Source of the DNA: Arthrobacter sp. ERGS1:01 | GTDB lineage: Bacteria > Actinomycetota > Actinomycetes > Actinomycetales > Micrococcaceae | Direction of reading: 5' to 3' | DNA: 64,000 nt | NCBI RefSeq assembly: GCF_001281315.1 | Contig: NZ_CP012477.1 | Location: 620,001 to 684,000 of the forward strand | Shown: positions 56,310 to 64,000 of the stretch, piece after piece | Layout of the letters: the number at the start of each line of letters is the position of its first letter | Numbering within the stretch: position 1 is the stretch's first letter | Notes under the pieces: model-generated | The model's input: the letters and a program-made list of their open reading frames with translations, nothing else | What the model was told of the DNA's origin: nothing | Database searches by the model: none | Translations under genes and position numbers: made by a program

Positions 56310-57799
56310 CTAAGTCAGGAGATTTCCAACAGGAAGTCCTATCAGCTCTTAATAACAGCTCTCCACAATCGGTTATAACGGGTGTCAAAACCGCTGTCGC
56401 TGAAAAGCTCATGGAGCTGGACGAGCGAGTGGATGTCGTTTTCACTGACTACTTTAATCATTCCTACATGCCGGACATGGTTCTAAATTGGAAAGAAGGG
56501 GGAAAGCGAAAAGAGCGACCGCTTTTTGTTCGCACTGACACAGACCCGGCGGGTATAGCCGCCGACATACATGGATTGATTACCCGATCTCCGTTAATCA
56601 TTGCTGTGGATGAGCGCAGCTCGGGACAAGTGGCACGTGAAGCTATTCAAGTGGAGCAGAAGATCAAACGTGTGGATCTCCTAATCACAGATACTGGTTC
56701 TCTCCAAACGCTTTCACCAAAGGACGGAAATCTCACAAACGGCTACGACTTTTCGAAGCTAGTTGGGCAAAATTTCTTGAGCGGAGGCCGCGGTTATATA
56801 GGGCAGCACGAAGCCGCGACCATCTCTTCCGCGTCCGTCCTTTCTGATGCATCTGAATCCTTCGAAGAATTCGACAGTGCCGTCGATCAGTTTTTCATGG
56901 AAGATGCTGCCCTGCGTCTGAAACGATCGACTGGTCTCGTGCGAGATGTAATGCGTGGCAATTTTGCTGAACTCTCGCTCGCTGGACAATTCAGCCAAGC
57001 TGAATTGCGGACAGTGCTACCACTTCTGTTGGGCAATCCAGAGGCGCGTGAAACGCAACATCTTTGGGAGGAGCTTGGAGATGTTATGTCTCTATCAGAC
57101 CTTTTTGACATAGCCGTTGACCTTGAAACCCTGGACGTTTCTCCCCTACTTAATGCAAACATCACCAAGTGGACCGCGAAACGCAGCCAGGTAGTCATGA
57201 ATATGGTCTCTCCTAATGAAGCGGCTGAGGGGCGCGTGGGCGATCCCGAGGGTTACCAGCCTGATGAAGAACCGGTCTGGAAGCTCTGGCGAGGACTGGT
57301 TGCCCTTGACATCAAGGATTGGAGAATTCTTTTTGCGGATGACGCCCGCAAACTGAAAGGCCGTATGTCTGGCGGGACCATCCCTCAGTGGGAGCAACTG
57401 GCCGAAATTCTTCCTTCATTCAAGATTAAGGCAGTTGATCTACACGGCCTGTCTCGGAGGGTTTCCATATCAGCTGAAAAGTCCGGCGACATCTACGGGG
57501 ACATATCATCAGTTACCGATGCATTGGACGAGAGTTTCTATGTGCCTCGTATTCAAATTCAAAATTCCTTGGAGAATGACGAAACTACAACCCTCGTGGA
57601 ATTTTCAGAAATGCTGGTAACGAGCTCGTCGTCCGATACTTTGGCGAGCCATGCGCGGGCTTCAGTTAGACTACTTCTTCATAATAGAATAACTGACACA
57701 AGTGAACTTGATGCAAGAATCATTTCCGCATTGGGCAAAAATGACTATAGTTCTCCTGAAGCTGATCAGACGATTGAAATCGATGAGTATGATTCATAA
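56306..57799 (+). CDS. Unrecognised 497-aa partner protein, gene B of the two-gene operon
   Basis: No known family is recognised. Residues 40-135 look like an alpha/beta domain (LDERVDVVFTDYFNHS, SPLIIAVDERSSG, RVDLLITDTGS). Residues 170-330 look helical (FEEFDSAVDQFFMEDAALRL, LSLAGQFSQAELRTVLPLLL). The C-terminal third is mixed and the tail acidic (DQTIEIDEYDS). No Walker, helicase or HNH motif is seen. GGAGG precedes the ATG, which overlaps gene A, so the two proteins are made together. It is a plausible sensor or regulator of the gene A nuclease, by inference only. Confidence 0.65.
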   Translation: MTKSGDFQQEVLSALNNSSPQSVITGVKTAVAEKLMELDERVDVVFTDYFNHSYMPDMVLNWKEGGKRKERPLFVRTDTDPAGIAADIHGLITRSPLIIAVDERSSGQVAREAIQVEQKIKRVDLLITDTGSLQTLSPKDGNLTNGYDFSKLVGQNFLSGGRGYIGQHEAATISSASVLSDASESFEEFDSAVDQFFMEDAALRLKRSTGLVRDVMRGNFAELSLAGQFSQAELRTVLPLLLGNPEARETQHLWEELGDVMSLSDLFDIAVDLETLDVSPLLNANITKWTAKRSQVVMNMVSPNEAAEGRVGDPEGYQPDEEPVWKLWRGLVALDIKDWRILFADDARKLKGRMSGGTIPQWEQLAEILPSFKIKAVDLHGLSRRVSISAEKSGDIYGDISSVTDALDESFYVPRIQIQNSLENDETTTLVEFSEMLVTSSSSDTLASHARASVRLLLHNRITDTSELDARIISALGKNDYSSPEADQTIEIDEYDS

Positions 57800-57857
57800 T
57801 AAATATCTGGGCGACAAATCGACATAAAAATCTAAGCGCCTAATTGACCACCTATTT

Positions 57858-58088
57858 CTAAATGTGGAATTGCTGAGAATTTGCCAATTTGGAATAATGG
57901 GATGCAAATTCGTCGTATTCGAATGTAGATACTTCAAGCGGTATTTTGCGTTCCGGGATCCACGCTTTTATATGGGGGCCGCTTAAAGTTTTTGGACGCA
58001 AGCCATTTTCGTAGCGATATATTCGCTGGGTAAAGACCCTTGATTCGCAGACCCAATAACCGGCGTAAGAGTCAGTTTCGATGTGAGA
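57858..58088 (-). pseudogene. C-terminal remnant of an unrecognised gene
   Basis: An open frame of 76 codons with coding-like sequence (ETDSYAGYWVCESRVFTQR, then YENGLRPKTLSGPHIKAW and PLEVSTFEYDEFASHYSKL). It has no start codon and opens directly after a stop at 58089. The composition is AT-rich like the operon it faces. It was probably truncated when the IS21-family element arrived nearby. The family is not recognised. Confidence 0.4.
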
Positions 58089-58163
58089 CTATTTTCGGGG
58101 TTTTGAGCTAATGTAGACAAATTTGGTGATTTATGAGTTCATTTCCCATTGATGATTTCCTTA

Positions 58164-58220
58164 TGTTGACGCCGTCCTAAAAGGTTGCCAGTATTGCCGA
58201 TGTAAAAGGGTGCCACTGGC
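58164..58220 (+). repeat. Left terminal inverted repeat of IS21 copy 2
   Basis: Starts TGTTGACGCCGTCC and ends AAAAGGGTGCCACTGGC. It is the partner of 61534-61590. Confidence 0.85.
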
Positions 58221-58281
58221 GCCGGTTGAAAAGTAGTCCACTTGTGGTTTCGTGCGGTTAGCTGTTGCGGAGGTTGCGTGG

Positions 58282-59526
58282 GTGATTGATCTCGAGGCAT
58301 GGGCTGAGATTCGGCGTCTTCATTTGGCGGATCGTCTTTCTGTTCGCGAGATCGCCGCTCGGATGGGGTTGGCTCGAAAGACTGTGGTTCGGGCCCTGGC
58401 CAGTGAAGTCCCTCCGGTGTATCAGAAGAAGCCGCGTGGCTCGATTGTCGATCCTTATGTGGATGAGATGACACGGATCCTGACGCAATATCCGCGGATG
58501 GGTGCCCCAACATTGGCGCAGCGGGTGGGCTATACCGGTGGGCATTCTGTTTTCAGGGCCAAGGCCTCTCAGATCAAGGCGGGCCTGGCGATTCCTGATC
58601 CGGTGGATCATCTTCGCTTTGATCCTGGTGAAGTCATTCAATGTGATCTGTGGTTTCCGAACGAGAAGATTATCCCATCGGGGCACGGGGCCATGTTGTC
58701 TCCTCCGGTTTTGACCATGGTTTCGGGTTACTCGCGGTGGATCATGGCGCGGATGCTGCCTTCTCGGACCACTGGTGACCTGGTGGCGGGTATGTCCTCG
58801 TTGCTGGAGGGTTTGGGTGCGGTTCCGGCATCGTTGTTGTGGGATAACGAGTCTGGCATTGGTCGGGGCGGGAAGCTCACCGACATGGTTCAACAGTTCG
58901 CAGGCACCCTGGGCTTGTCAGTGAAGCAGACGAGGCCCTATGACCCGGAATCCAAGGGCTTGGTCGAGCGGGCCAATCGGTACGTCCAGGAGTCGTTCCT
59001 CCCTGGCCGGGTCTTTGCTTCCATGGAGCACTTCAATACGGACCTGGATGAGTGGCTGATCACGGTGGCCAATCACAGGAAAGTCCGGCGGATAGGTAAT
59101 ACGTCTCCGATCGCCAACATGAGCGATGAGCTGGTGGCCATGCGCCGGCTACCTCCTTTGATGCCCCGTGGCGGGTTCACTGATCGGCGAAAGCTCGGAC
59201 GGAACTACCTCTTCCGGGTTCTGGGTAATGACTACTCGTGCCCTCCGGAGTTCATTGGCAGGTTGATTGACATCCATGCAAGTCTCACGACGATCACTTT
59301 CACCTACGCGGGCCGGGTGGTTGCTGAACATCCTCGCTGTATCGATACGGGACAAACCCTTATCAATCCTGCACATGTCACCGCCGCAGGGCAGCTACGC
59401 AGAGCGTTCCAGGAACGGCCGCCGGCCCTGCCGATACAAAGTCCTGGCAATCAGGTCGAGTACCGTTCATTGGCCGACTACGACAAGGTATTCGGCATCA
59501 CCTTGCACGACATCCCGGATGAATAA
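58282..59526 (+). CDS. istA: IS21-family transposase IstA, second type
   Basis: A 414-aa DDE transposase with HTH SVREIAARMGLARKTVVRAL, catalytic D in IQCDLWF, D in LWDNESG and E in ESKGLVERANR. It is homologous to the copy at 20527 but clearly divergent, so the two elements are different IS21 members. GTG 58282 has GGAGG 8 bases upstream. Confidence 0.94.
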   Translation: MIDLEAWAEIRRLHLADRLSVREIAARMGLARKTVVRALASEVPPVYQKKPRGSIVDPYVDEMTRILTQYPRMGAPTLAQRVGYTGGHSVFRAKASQIKAGLAIPDPVDHLRFDPGEVIQCDLWFPNEKIIPSGHGAMLSPPVLTMVSGYSRWIMARMLPSRTTGDLVAGMSSLLEGLGAVPASLLWDNESGIGRGGKLTDMVQQFAGTLGLSVKQTRPYDPESKGLVERANRYVQESFLPGRVFASMEHFNTDLDEWLITVANHRKVRRIGNTSPIANMSDELVAMRRLPPLMPRGGFTDRRKLGRNYLFRVLGNDYSCPPEFIGRLIDIHASLTTITFTYAGRVVAEHPRCIDTGQTLINPAHVTAAGQLRRAFQERPPALPIQSPGNQVEYRSLADYDKVFGITLHDIPDE

Positions 59527-59551
59527 CCACACAGGCAAGGACACCTCCTCG

Positions 59552-60325
59552 ATGACCCCAACTCAGAACCGGCCAGCCAGCCTATCCGAGATTCCATACC
59601 TGGCACGGGCGATGAAGGCCACGGTCATTACCGAGGTCTACGAGTCGATGGCTGAAACGGCGCGTGAGAACGGATGGAGCTACGAAGAATACCTGGCCGC
59701 GGTCATGGATCAACAAGTCGCAGCCAGTGTTGCCAACAGCATCAATACCAAGATCCGGGCTGCAAAGTTCGGTCATGAGAAAACACTTGAGGGATTCATC
59801 TTCGAGCATCAACCCACCGCGCCCCGCGAACTCATCAGCCACCTGGCAACCTCAACGTTCATTGCCAAGGCAGACAACGTCGTTCTCCTTGGCCCGCCAG
59901 GGGTAGGCAAAACTCACCTGGCGATCGGTCTCGGCGTCAGGGCATGCCACAACGGATACAGCGTCTACTTCGATACAGCCAGTGGGTGGCTCCGCCGCCT
60001 GGCAGAGGCAGATTCCCAAGGACGCCTCGAGGCGGAACTCAAACGCATCAAAAAGTACAAGCTCATCATCATCGATGAAGTCGGTTACCTACCCTTTGAC
60101 ATTGATACTGCGAACCTGTTCTTCCAACTCATCAGCTCACGCTATGAGCAAGGCTCTGTGATCGTGACTTCCAACCTCGAGTTCGCCCGATGGGGCGAGC
60201 CCTTAGGGGATGAAGTGATCGCGTTGGCCACGATCGATAGGCTCATTCACCACGCCGAAGTCATCGCGCTCAAAGGCGCCAGCTACCGCACCCGCCACCA
60301 CACCAAACGCACCCCCGCTCGATAA
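59552..60325 (+). CDS. istB: IS21-family helper ATPase IstB, second type
   Basis: A 257-aa AAA+ protein with Walker A GPPGVGKTHLA and Walker B LIIIDEVGYLPF. ATG 59552 has AAGGAC upstream; an ATG at 59519 overlapping the istA stop is the alternative. It appears intact. Confidence 0.93.
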   Translation: MTPTQNRPASLSEIPYLARAMKATVITEVYESMAETARENGWSYEEYLAAVMDQQVAASVANSINTKIRAAKFGHEKTLEGFIFEHQPTAPRELISHLATSTFIAKADNVVLLGPPGVGKTHLAIGLGVRACHNGYSVYFDTASGWLRRLAEADSQGRLEAELKRIKKYKLIIIDEVGYLPFDIDTANLFFQLISSRYEQGSVIVTSNLEFARWGEPLGDEVIALATIDRLIHHAEVIALKGASYRTRHHTKRTPAR

Positions 60326-60442
60326 CCTGGTCGCTGCAAGATCGAAGTCCTGTGGTCAATTACCGGCGGAACAAACTACGCTGAGGTCTCGCTGTGGGAG
60401 GTAACCGCTGGCTCACAGTTTGACGACGGAAGCTGGTTCCTG

Positions 60443-61132
60443 TCATCGAGTCAGCAATGCGTCGGCGTGCTTGGTTGTCTGGCGCCGGGCAATGAGATTG
60501 TCAAGGAGAAGGTAGAGGGCCCCGACGGCAAGAAGTAGAAGAATGACGCCGACACCGTTGACTGCCACAGTGGTGAAACCCAGCTTTGTGATGTTCACGA
60601 ACGGGTACGGGTAAAACCCGGTCACCGCGCCCTGCGCGATGGTCAGGACGATGTACGAGGCGGGCCAAAGTGCGGCCAACAGGAGTGCCCTCCAGGTGAC
60701 TCTCGGGTGCGGCCCGAAGAAGATCCAACCCAGGATGGCGAAGATCGGAACAACGTAATGCAATCCAATGTTGGACGCGGAGGCGATGCCCGTGAAGGCC
60801 GCCAGGGGCGACAAAATGAAGTGGTAGATGGCGAGGGTGACGGTGATCCCGAACATCGACCCGATGCGCAACACACGCCAGAATGCACCATCGCGGTCGG
60901 GGCGCATGAAGAGCATCCCCGTGGCGACGCCGACAAAAATGTTTGATTCGACGGTGAAGTAGCTAAAGAACTCGAAGATCCGTTGCCCGAGCGGCGCATT
61001 CGAGGGCCCGAAGCCAATGTTAACGTTCCCGATCACGAGGAGAAGCTGGGTGCCAACCGACAGGATCACCAGCAGCACCGTGGCGGCATGCCAGAAGCGG
61101 GCAAGGGTGCGATTTGGAATGATTCCGATCAT
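60443..61132 (-). CDS. Pr6Pr-family integral membrane protein
   Basis: A 229-aa protein with about six transmembrane helices. It shows the family motif FTVESNIFVGV in the second helix region, HYVVPIFAILGWIFFGP in the middle and GFYPYPFVNI before the last helices. The family (related to FAR-17a/AIG1-like proteins) is common in actinobacteria and its function is unknown. It lies between istB and the right end of IS21 copy 2, so it may be a mobile passenger gene. Confidence 0.8.
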   Translation of the reverse strand: MIGIIPNRTLARFWHAATVLLVILSVGTQLLLVIGNVNIGFGPSNAPLGQRIFEFFSYFTVESNIFVGVATGMLFMRPDRDGAFWRVLRIGSMFGITVTLAIYHFILSPLAAFTGIASASNIGLHYVVPIFAILGWIFFGPHPRVTWRALLLAALWPASYIVLTIAQGAVTGFYPYPFVNITKLGFTTVAVNGVGVILLLLAVGALYLLLDNLIARRQTTKHADALLTR

Positions 61133-61230
61133 TTGGCCAGCCTACCCGTCAGCCTTCCTCGCGGCTGGGAATAGAAATGCAACTGACATGGTGTTGGCCA
61201 ATCATTGCTTACTCGGCGTGACCGTCCCGC

Positions 61231-61430
61231 AAGCCGATCGTGCTTTGGAACACTGTCTACCTAGAACGAGCCACAAACGAAGTTGGCAGCCACGATCCGG
61301 AATTCGACGACACGCTCCTGCAATATCTCTCACCCCTGGGCTGGGAACACATCAACCGCACCGTCGACTACACCTTGCGCAACAACGCCAAACCAGGCAC
61401 AGGCGAATTCAGGCCCGTGCCCCCTCGAAT
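61231..61430 (+). pseudogene. C-terminal remnant of a Tn3-family transposase
   Basis: The frame KPIVLWNTVYLERATNEV, then LLQYLSPLGWEHINRTVDYT and NAKPGTGEFRPV matches the C-terminal end of Tn3-family TnpA. Everything upstream of the last 65 or so residues is missing, and no Tn3 inverted repeat is seen nearby. It is a relic of an earlier insertion. Confidence 0.85.
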
Positions 61431-61533
61431 CGGCATTAGCGTACGATTTCTTCCATTTCCTGAAGCCACCCCATCCAGCAGTCCAACCTTCACGCAAGTC
61501 ACCATGACGAGCGAATGCACAAGTCACCGCGCA

Positions 61534-61590
61534 GCCAGTGGCACCCTTTTACATCGGCAAAACTGGACTACTTTTTATCCGGCGTTAACA
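61534..61590 (-). repeat. Right terminal inverted repeat of IS21 copy 2
   Basis: On the minus strand it starts TGTTAACGCCGGAT and ends AAAAGGGTGCCACTGGC. It lies 1.2 kb beyond istB rather than directly after it. Confidence 0.85.
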
Positions 61591-61651
61591 AAGGGCATTA
61601 AGACTGATGCGGCCGCTGACAATTCCTGCGACTATCCCTTAGGGTGAGTGC

Positions 61652-62278
61652 ATGTCGCCCCAGTCGTTCTCGCTTCACCCGGCGTGGGACCGGATGTACT
61701 CGTCCGGAATGACCGTGCAGGAGATCGTGGACTTCACCGGACGGGCCCGCTCCACCGTGCACCGGCACCTGCAGCTCCGAGAGAGGGTCAATGAGGGCCT
61801 CCGTGCTGTGCACGACTCTGCCAGAGAAGCCCGCGACCCCGACTGGTCGCCCACGCGCTGGCAGTACAGGTACAAGGAAGTCCAAGACTTCTGCAAGTCG
61901 AATGGGAGGCTCCCCGCCGTCCACGGCGATGAAGTTGAGCACGGTCTAGCTAGTTGGGTCAGGAGCCAGTTCACCTTGCATCGTCGCGGAGCTTTGCCGG
62001 CCATTAGAATCACGCAGATGGACATGGCCCCGGGCTGGGACGAAACTCCGCCGCGGACAGCCCTTGATGACCATTGGCGGAATCGTCTCTGTGAGTTGGC
62101 GGTGTTCGTCGCCGAGACTGGACAGATGCCCGGCTATAAGAAGTTCAGCGGGGAGCATGAGCATGTCTTGGGCGTTTGGCTTCACACCCAACATCAAGCC
62201 CGCGCTGAGGGGCGGTTATTGGCGTGGCGTCTCGAGGCACTCGATGCGTCCTTCTCCGGCTGGCGCAGTAGAGAGTAG
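61652..62278 (+). CDS. Helix-turn-helix protein with helicase-associated (HA) repeats
   Basis: A 208-aa protein. The N-terminal HTH is MTVQEIVDFTGRARSTVHRH. Two copies of the HA-type pattern follow: W...YKEVQDFCKSNGRLPAVHGD...LASWVRSQ (about 70-110) and W...LCELAVFVAETGQMPGYKKF...LGVWLHTQ (about 145-190). HA repeats bind DNA in other proteins. AGGGTGAG lies close before the ATG. Such proteins are common on Arthrobacter-type plasmids and islands. The precise role is unknown. Confidence 0.65.
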   Translation: MSPQSFSLHPAWDRMYSSGMTVQEIVDFTGRARSTVHRHLQLRERVNEGLRAVHDSAREARDPDWSPTRWQYRYKEVQDFCKSNGRLPAVHGDEVEHGLASWVRSQFTLHRRGALPAIRITQMDMAPGWDETPPRTALDDHWRNRLCELAVFVAETGQMPGYKKFSGEHEHVLGVWLHTQHQARAEGRLLAWRLEALDASFSGWRSRE

Positions 62279-62408
62279 CTGGCGCCGCTATAGCGCACCT
62301 GTTGTATGGTCTCGGTAACAGCCTTGGGGGTACGAGACTTTGATTAGTAAGAGATTGGTGGGATATCAAACACGCAGGTTTATGCGGCACGTTAGTTCCA
62401 ATTTTCGC

Positions 62409-63467
62409 CTACGCCATCCCCATTCCTTCGATCCGGGGCTCGCGGCTCATGGGCGGCTGGTAGGCAGAGTTCTTGTTCATGGCCCAGGGTGCAAGGATGC
62501 CGGCGCCGACCATTTGGTCGCTGAGTTGGGCAAGTCGATAGTTGGGGTCGGCTTCCAGCGCGTGCTGGAAGCATTGGTGGGCACGGGATCCTTTTCCTTC
62601 CCACCACTGGATGATCCCAAGACTGGTAAGTACGGGGGCAGCGTCAGTTCCACCGGCGCGGGTGTATAGATGGAGCAGAACCTCCTGGGCGCGGTCGACG
62701 CGCTGCCAGTGAGGCGGACGTTTGGTTTGGCCGAGCAGCAAGTCGCCAAGGCTGTCCTCCAATCCAGGAATGTCGGCCAAGAGTCGGTCACGCACGGCGA
62801 TGAATTTGAAGTCTGCCAGCAACTCTGCGGATTGTGCATCCGTTGGCAGGGTGGCACCATCGATCACTCCAGCCCACAAGATTCGCGCCTCGGTGGTGGC
62901 ATCCCGCGGAGACATGGCCTCGATGCGGAGGCAGTTTTTGAACACCTCTTCGCTCAGGTCCCGCCGAGCCAGAATGGGGATGCGGATTCCTGGGCCGGGC
63001 TCAATGCTGGAACCGCGAAACACCAGTTCCGCGTTGAGCTCGCTCGTCTTGATAGTTTCCAGGGGAGTGCGCGCCAGCGGATCAGGAACAATCTGGAAGT
63101 AGTTGGTGAATGAGGTCTCGCTGATGATCCAGCCGTCGCGGACTTTGATGTTGTGCTGTGACAGCTCCCCGGCCAGGATTCCAATGACGCCTTCATACGG
63201 ATGTTCATCCATCGCTTCCCACGGGGCAGGCGTGAAGATTCCAAAAACGACGCCGGTTGCCTCACGGTCGCTGGCAATGCACTTGACGACGTCATGCACA
63301 TACCTTGCGGTGTCCGCTCCCTCTTTGGGAAGTCCCACCCGAAGAGTCGAGCCAATCCGGCGGCCGTCCAGGGTAAGGCAGACCAGGCTTTCCTTTGGCC
63401 AATATCCGAGGGTATGCCCCATGAGGCTGATGAAGTCTTCCGGGGTCTTGATGCCGAGCCGTTCCAC
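62409..63467 (-). CDS. DUF4192 family protein, copy 2
   Basis: A 352-aa paralogue of the protein at 41485-42507. It shares MGHTLGYWPKESLVCLTLDG near the start and IIQWWEGKGSRAHQCFQHAL near the end. GTG 63467 is chosen because it gives the same distance to the shared motif as in copy 1 and is preceded by GGAGGA. Function unknown. Confidence 0.85.
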   Translation of the reverse strand: MERLGIKTPEDFISLMGHTLGYWPKESLVCLTLDGRRIGSTLRVGLPKEGADTARYVHDVVKCIASDREATGVVFGIFTPAPWEAMDEHPYEGVIGILAGELSQHNIKVRDGWIISETSFTNYFQIVPDPLARTPLETIKTSELNAELVFRGSSIEPGPGIRIPILARRDLSEEVFKNCLRIEAMSPRDATTEARILWAGVIDGATLPTDAQSAELLADFKFIAVRDRLLADIPGLEDSLGDLLLGQTKRPPHWQRVDRAQEVLLHLYTRAGGTDAAPVLTSLGIIQWWEGKGSRAHQCFQHALEADPNYRLAQLSDQMVGAGILAPWAMNKNSAYQPPMSREPRIEGMGMA

Positions 63468-63558
63468 AATTCCTCCGACCAATCACGGGTCATGAGCCGA
63501 AGCTCCTGTCACCAGTTCATGGGCCGGAGGAGGTAAAACGACGTCGGGTCAGCTGGGT

Positions 63559-64000
63559 TCAGCGGCCAATCAGTGTATCTTCAATGTGACTGACCAACGC
63601 CAATGATTTAGGTCTGAGGGGGCGTTCTGGCCGCTTGAATTCACAGTCCCTGACTTCGATCACTCTGCGGTGCAATCGCCTCACAGGCTTGACCGCCAGG
63701 AAGTCAAGAAGTGAAATCTCGTTGGGGTTGAGGACGACATCGCTGGTCCCAGTGGTTACCTGCCGCCAGGTGGTGTGAATCTCAATCAAGAGCAACCGTG
63801 CTTGTAAATCTCGCAGAAGATGCTTGACCGGACGGCCCAACCGTGGGAGGACAATGCCAATGCCGACTAGCACGACGGCGGACGTCTCCGCCACACCATT
63901 GAGCGAGTTCAAGAAGGATAGGGGGTCGTTGCCGCTGTCGTGCGCGGCCATGACCATCCCAGAAAGTAGCCGATCCACGAGCGTGAGGCAAAATGCTGCG
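63559..64000 (-). CDS. C-terminal part of a membrane protein (MAB_1171c/DUF6545-like), continues beyond the window
   Basis: At least 147 codons, open to the window edge, so the start lies outside. A hydrophobic region reaches AAFCLTLVDRLLSGMVMAA, a further transmembrane helix is SAVVLVGIGIVLPRLG, and a cytoplasmic tail of about 85 residues follows with LLLIEIHTTWRQVT. This is the end layout of the MAB_1171c-type putative transporters of actinobacteria. The assignment is tentative. Confidence 0.5.
   Translation of the reverse strand, partial: AAFCLTLVDRLLSGMVMAAHDSGNDPLSFLNSLNGVAETSAVVLVGIGIVLPRLGRPVKHLLRDLQARLLLIEIHTTWRQVTTGTSDVVLNPNEISLLDFLAVKPVRRLHRRVIEVRDCEFKRPERPLRPKSLALVSHIEDTLIGR

Larger units (their letters stand above)
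58164..61590 (+). mobile_element. IS21-family element, copy 2, with passenger sequences
   Basis: 57-bp inverted ends, left 58164-58220 and right 61534-61590, match at 47 of 57 positions. The tip is TGTTRACGCCG and the inner 27 bp are identical (TTGCCGATGTAAAAGGGTGC...). Between them are istA, istB, a Pr6Pr membrane-protein gene and a Tn3 transposase remnant, giving 3427 bp where a normal IS21 member has 2 to 2.5 kb. No clear target duplication. The extra DNA may be a passenger, or a nested or recombined insertion. Confidence 0.75.

Noticed and set aside
60326..60540. Plus-strand frame TGGTNYAEVSLWEV... after istB
   Set aside because: It has no start codon and overlaps the 3' end of the Pr6Pr gene; too weak to call a remnant.

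Overview
This is a high-GC actinobacterial sequence, most like Arthrobacter and its relatives (Micrococcaceae). That reading rests on the long actinobacterial-type 23S rRNA with its 5S gene, an otsA-otsB trehalose pair, a UgpC/MsmK-type sugar-ABC ATPase, a DUF4032 protein, frequent GTG/TTG starts and the codon use. No taxon can be proved from the window alone.

Positions 1-13252 look like core chromosome: the 3' part of a 23S gene, 5S, a GH13 alpha-glucosidase-type enzyme, a GlcD-type FAD oxidase, then (minus strand) DUF4032, ugpC and otsA-otsB, then a membrane-anchored DsbA-like protein and tRNA-Thr(TGT). Between the convergent oxidase and DUF4032 genes is a very regular array: three direct and three inverted copies of a 12-bp word, each triplet spaced exactly 32 bp.

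From 13253 a conjugative element begins beside tRNA-Thr. In order it has a tyrosine integrase, two excisionase-like DNA-binding proteins, several small regulators with visible palindromic operators, a sigma-like protein, and a Gram-positive-type transfer module. The transfer module comprises a VirB8-like membrane protein, an NlpC/P60 wall hydrolase, a small membrane protein, VirB6/TrbL-like, SCO6880-like, VirB4-like and VirD4-like proteins, an ArdC-like antirestriction protein and a MobF relaxase-helicase. A large nuclease-NTPase gene of anti-phage STAND type sits between the two halves of the transfer module and is split by an IS21-family element (20454-22603).

Positions 43040-53271 carry accessory and defence genes: an unknown protein, a trypsin-like protease, and a type I restriction-modification locus (hsdR, a DUF4238 gene, hsdS, hsdM). 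An IS481-family element follows, flanked by 15-bp direct repeats inside the 3' end of a tRNA relic. That relic may be the attachment site of a second, tandem island running off the right end of the window.

The second region (about 55 kb onward) holds an AT-rich two-gene operon with a predicted PD-(D/E)xK nuclease and an unrecognised partner, which is the best candidate here for an undescribed system. Beside it are a truncated gene, an IS21-family element whose 57-bp terminal inverted repeats enclose passenger sequences, a Tn3 transposase remnant, a helicase-associated-domain protein, a second DUF4192 protein and a truncated membrane protein.

Four genes (DUF4032, otsB, DUF4238, hsdM) are each broken by a single-base indel in a G/C run. 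This pattern looks more like consensus error than biology, so those genes are annotated as single interrupted reading frames.
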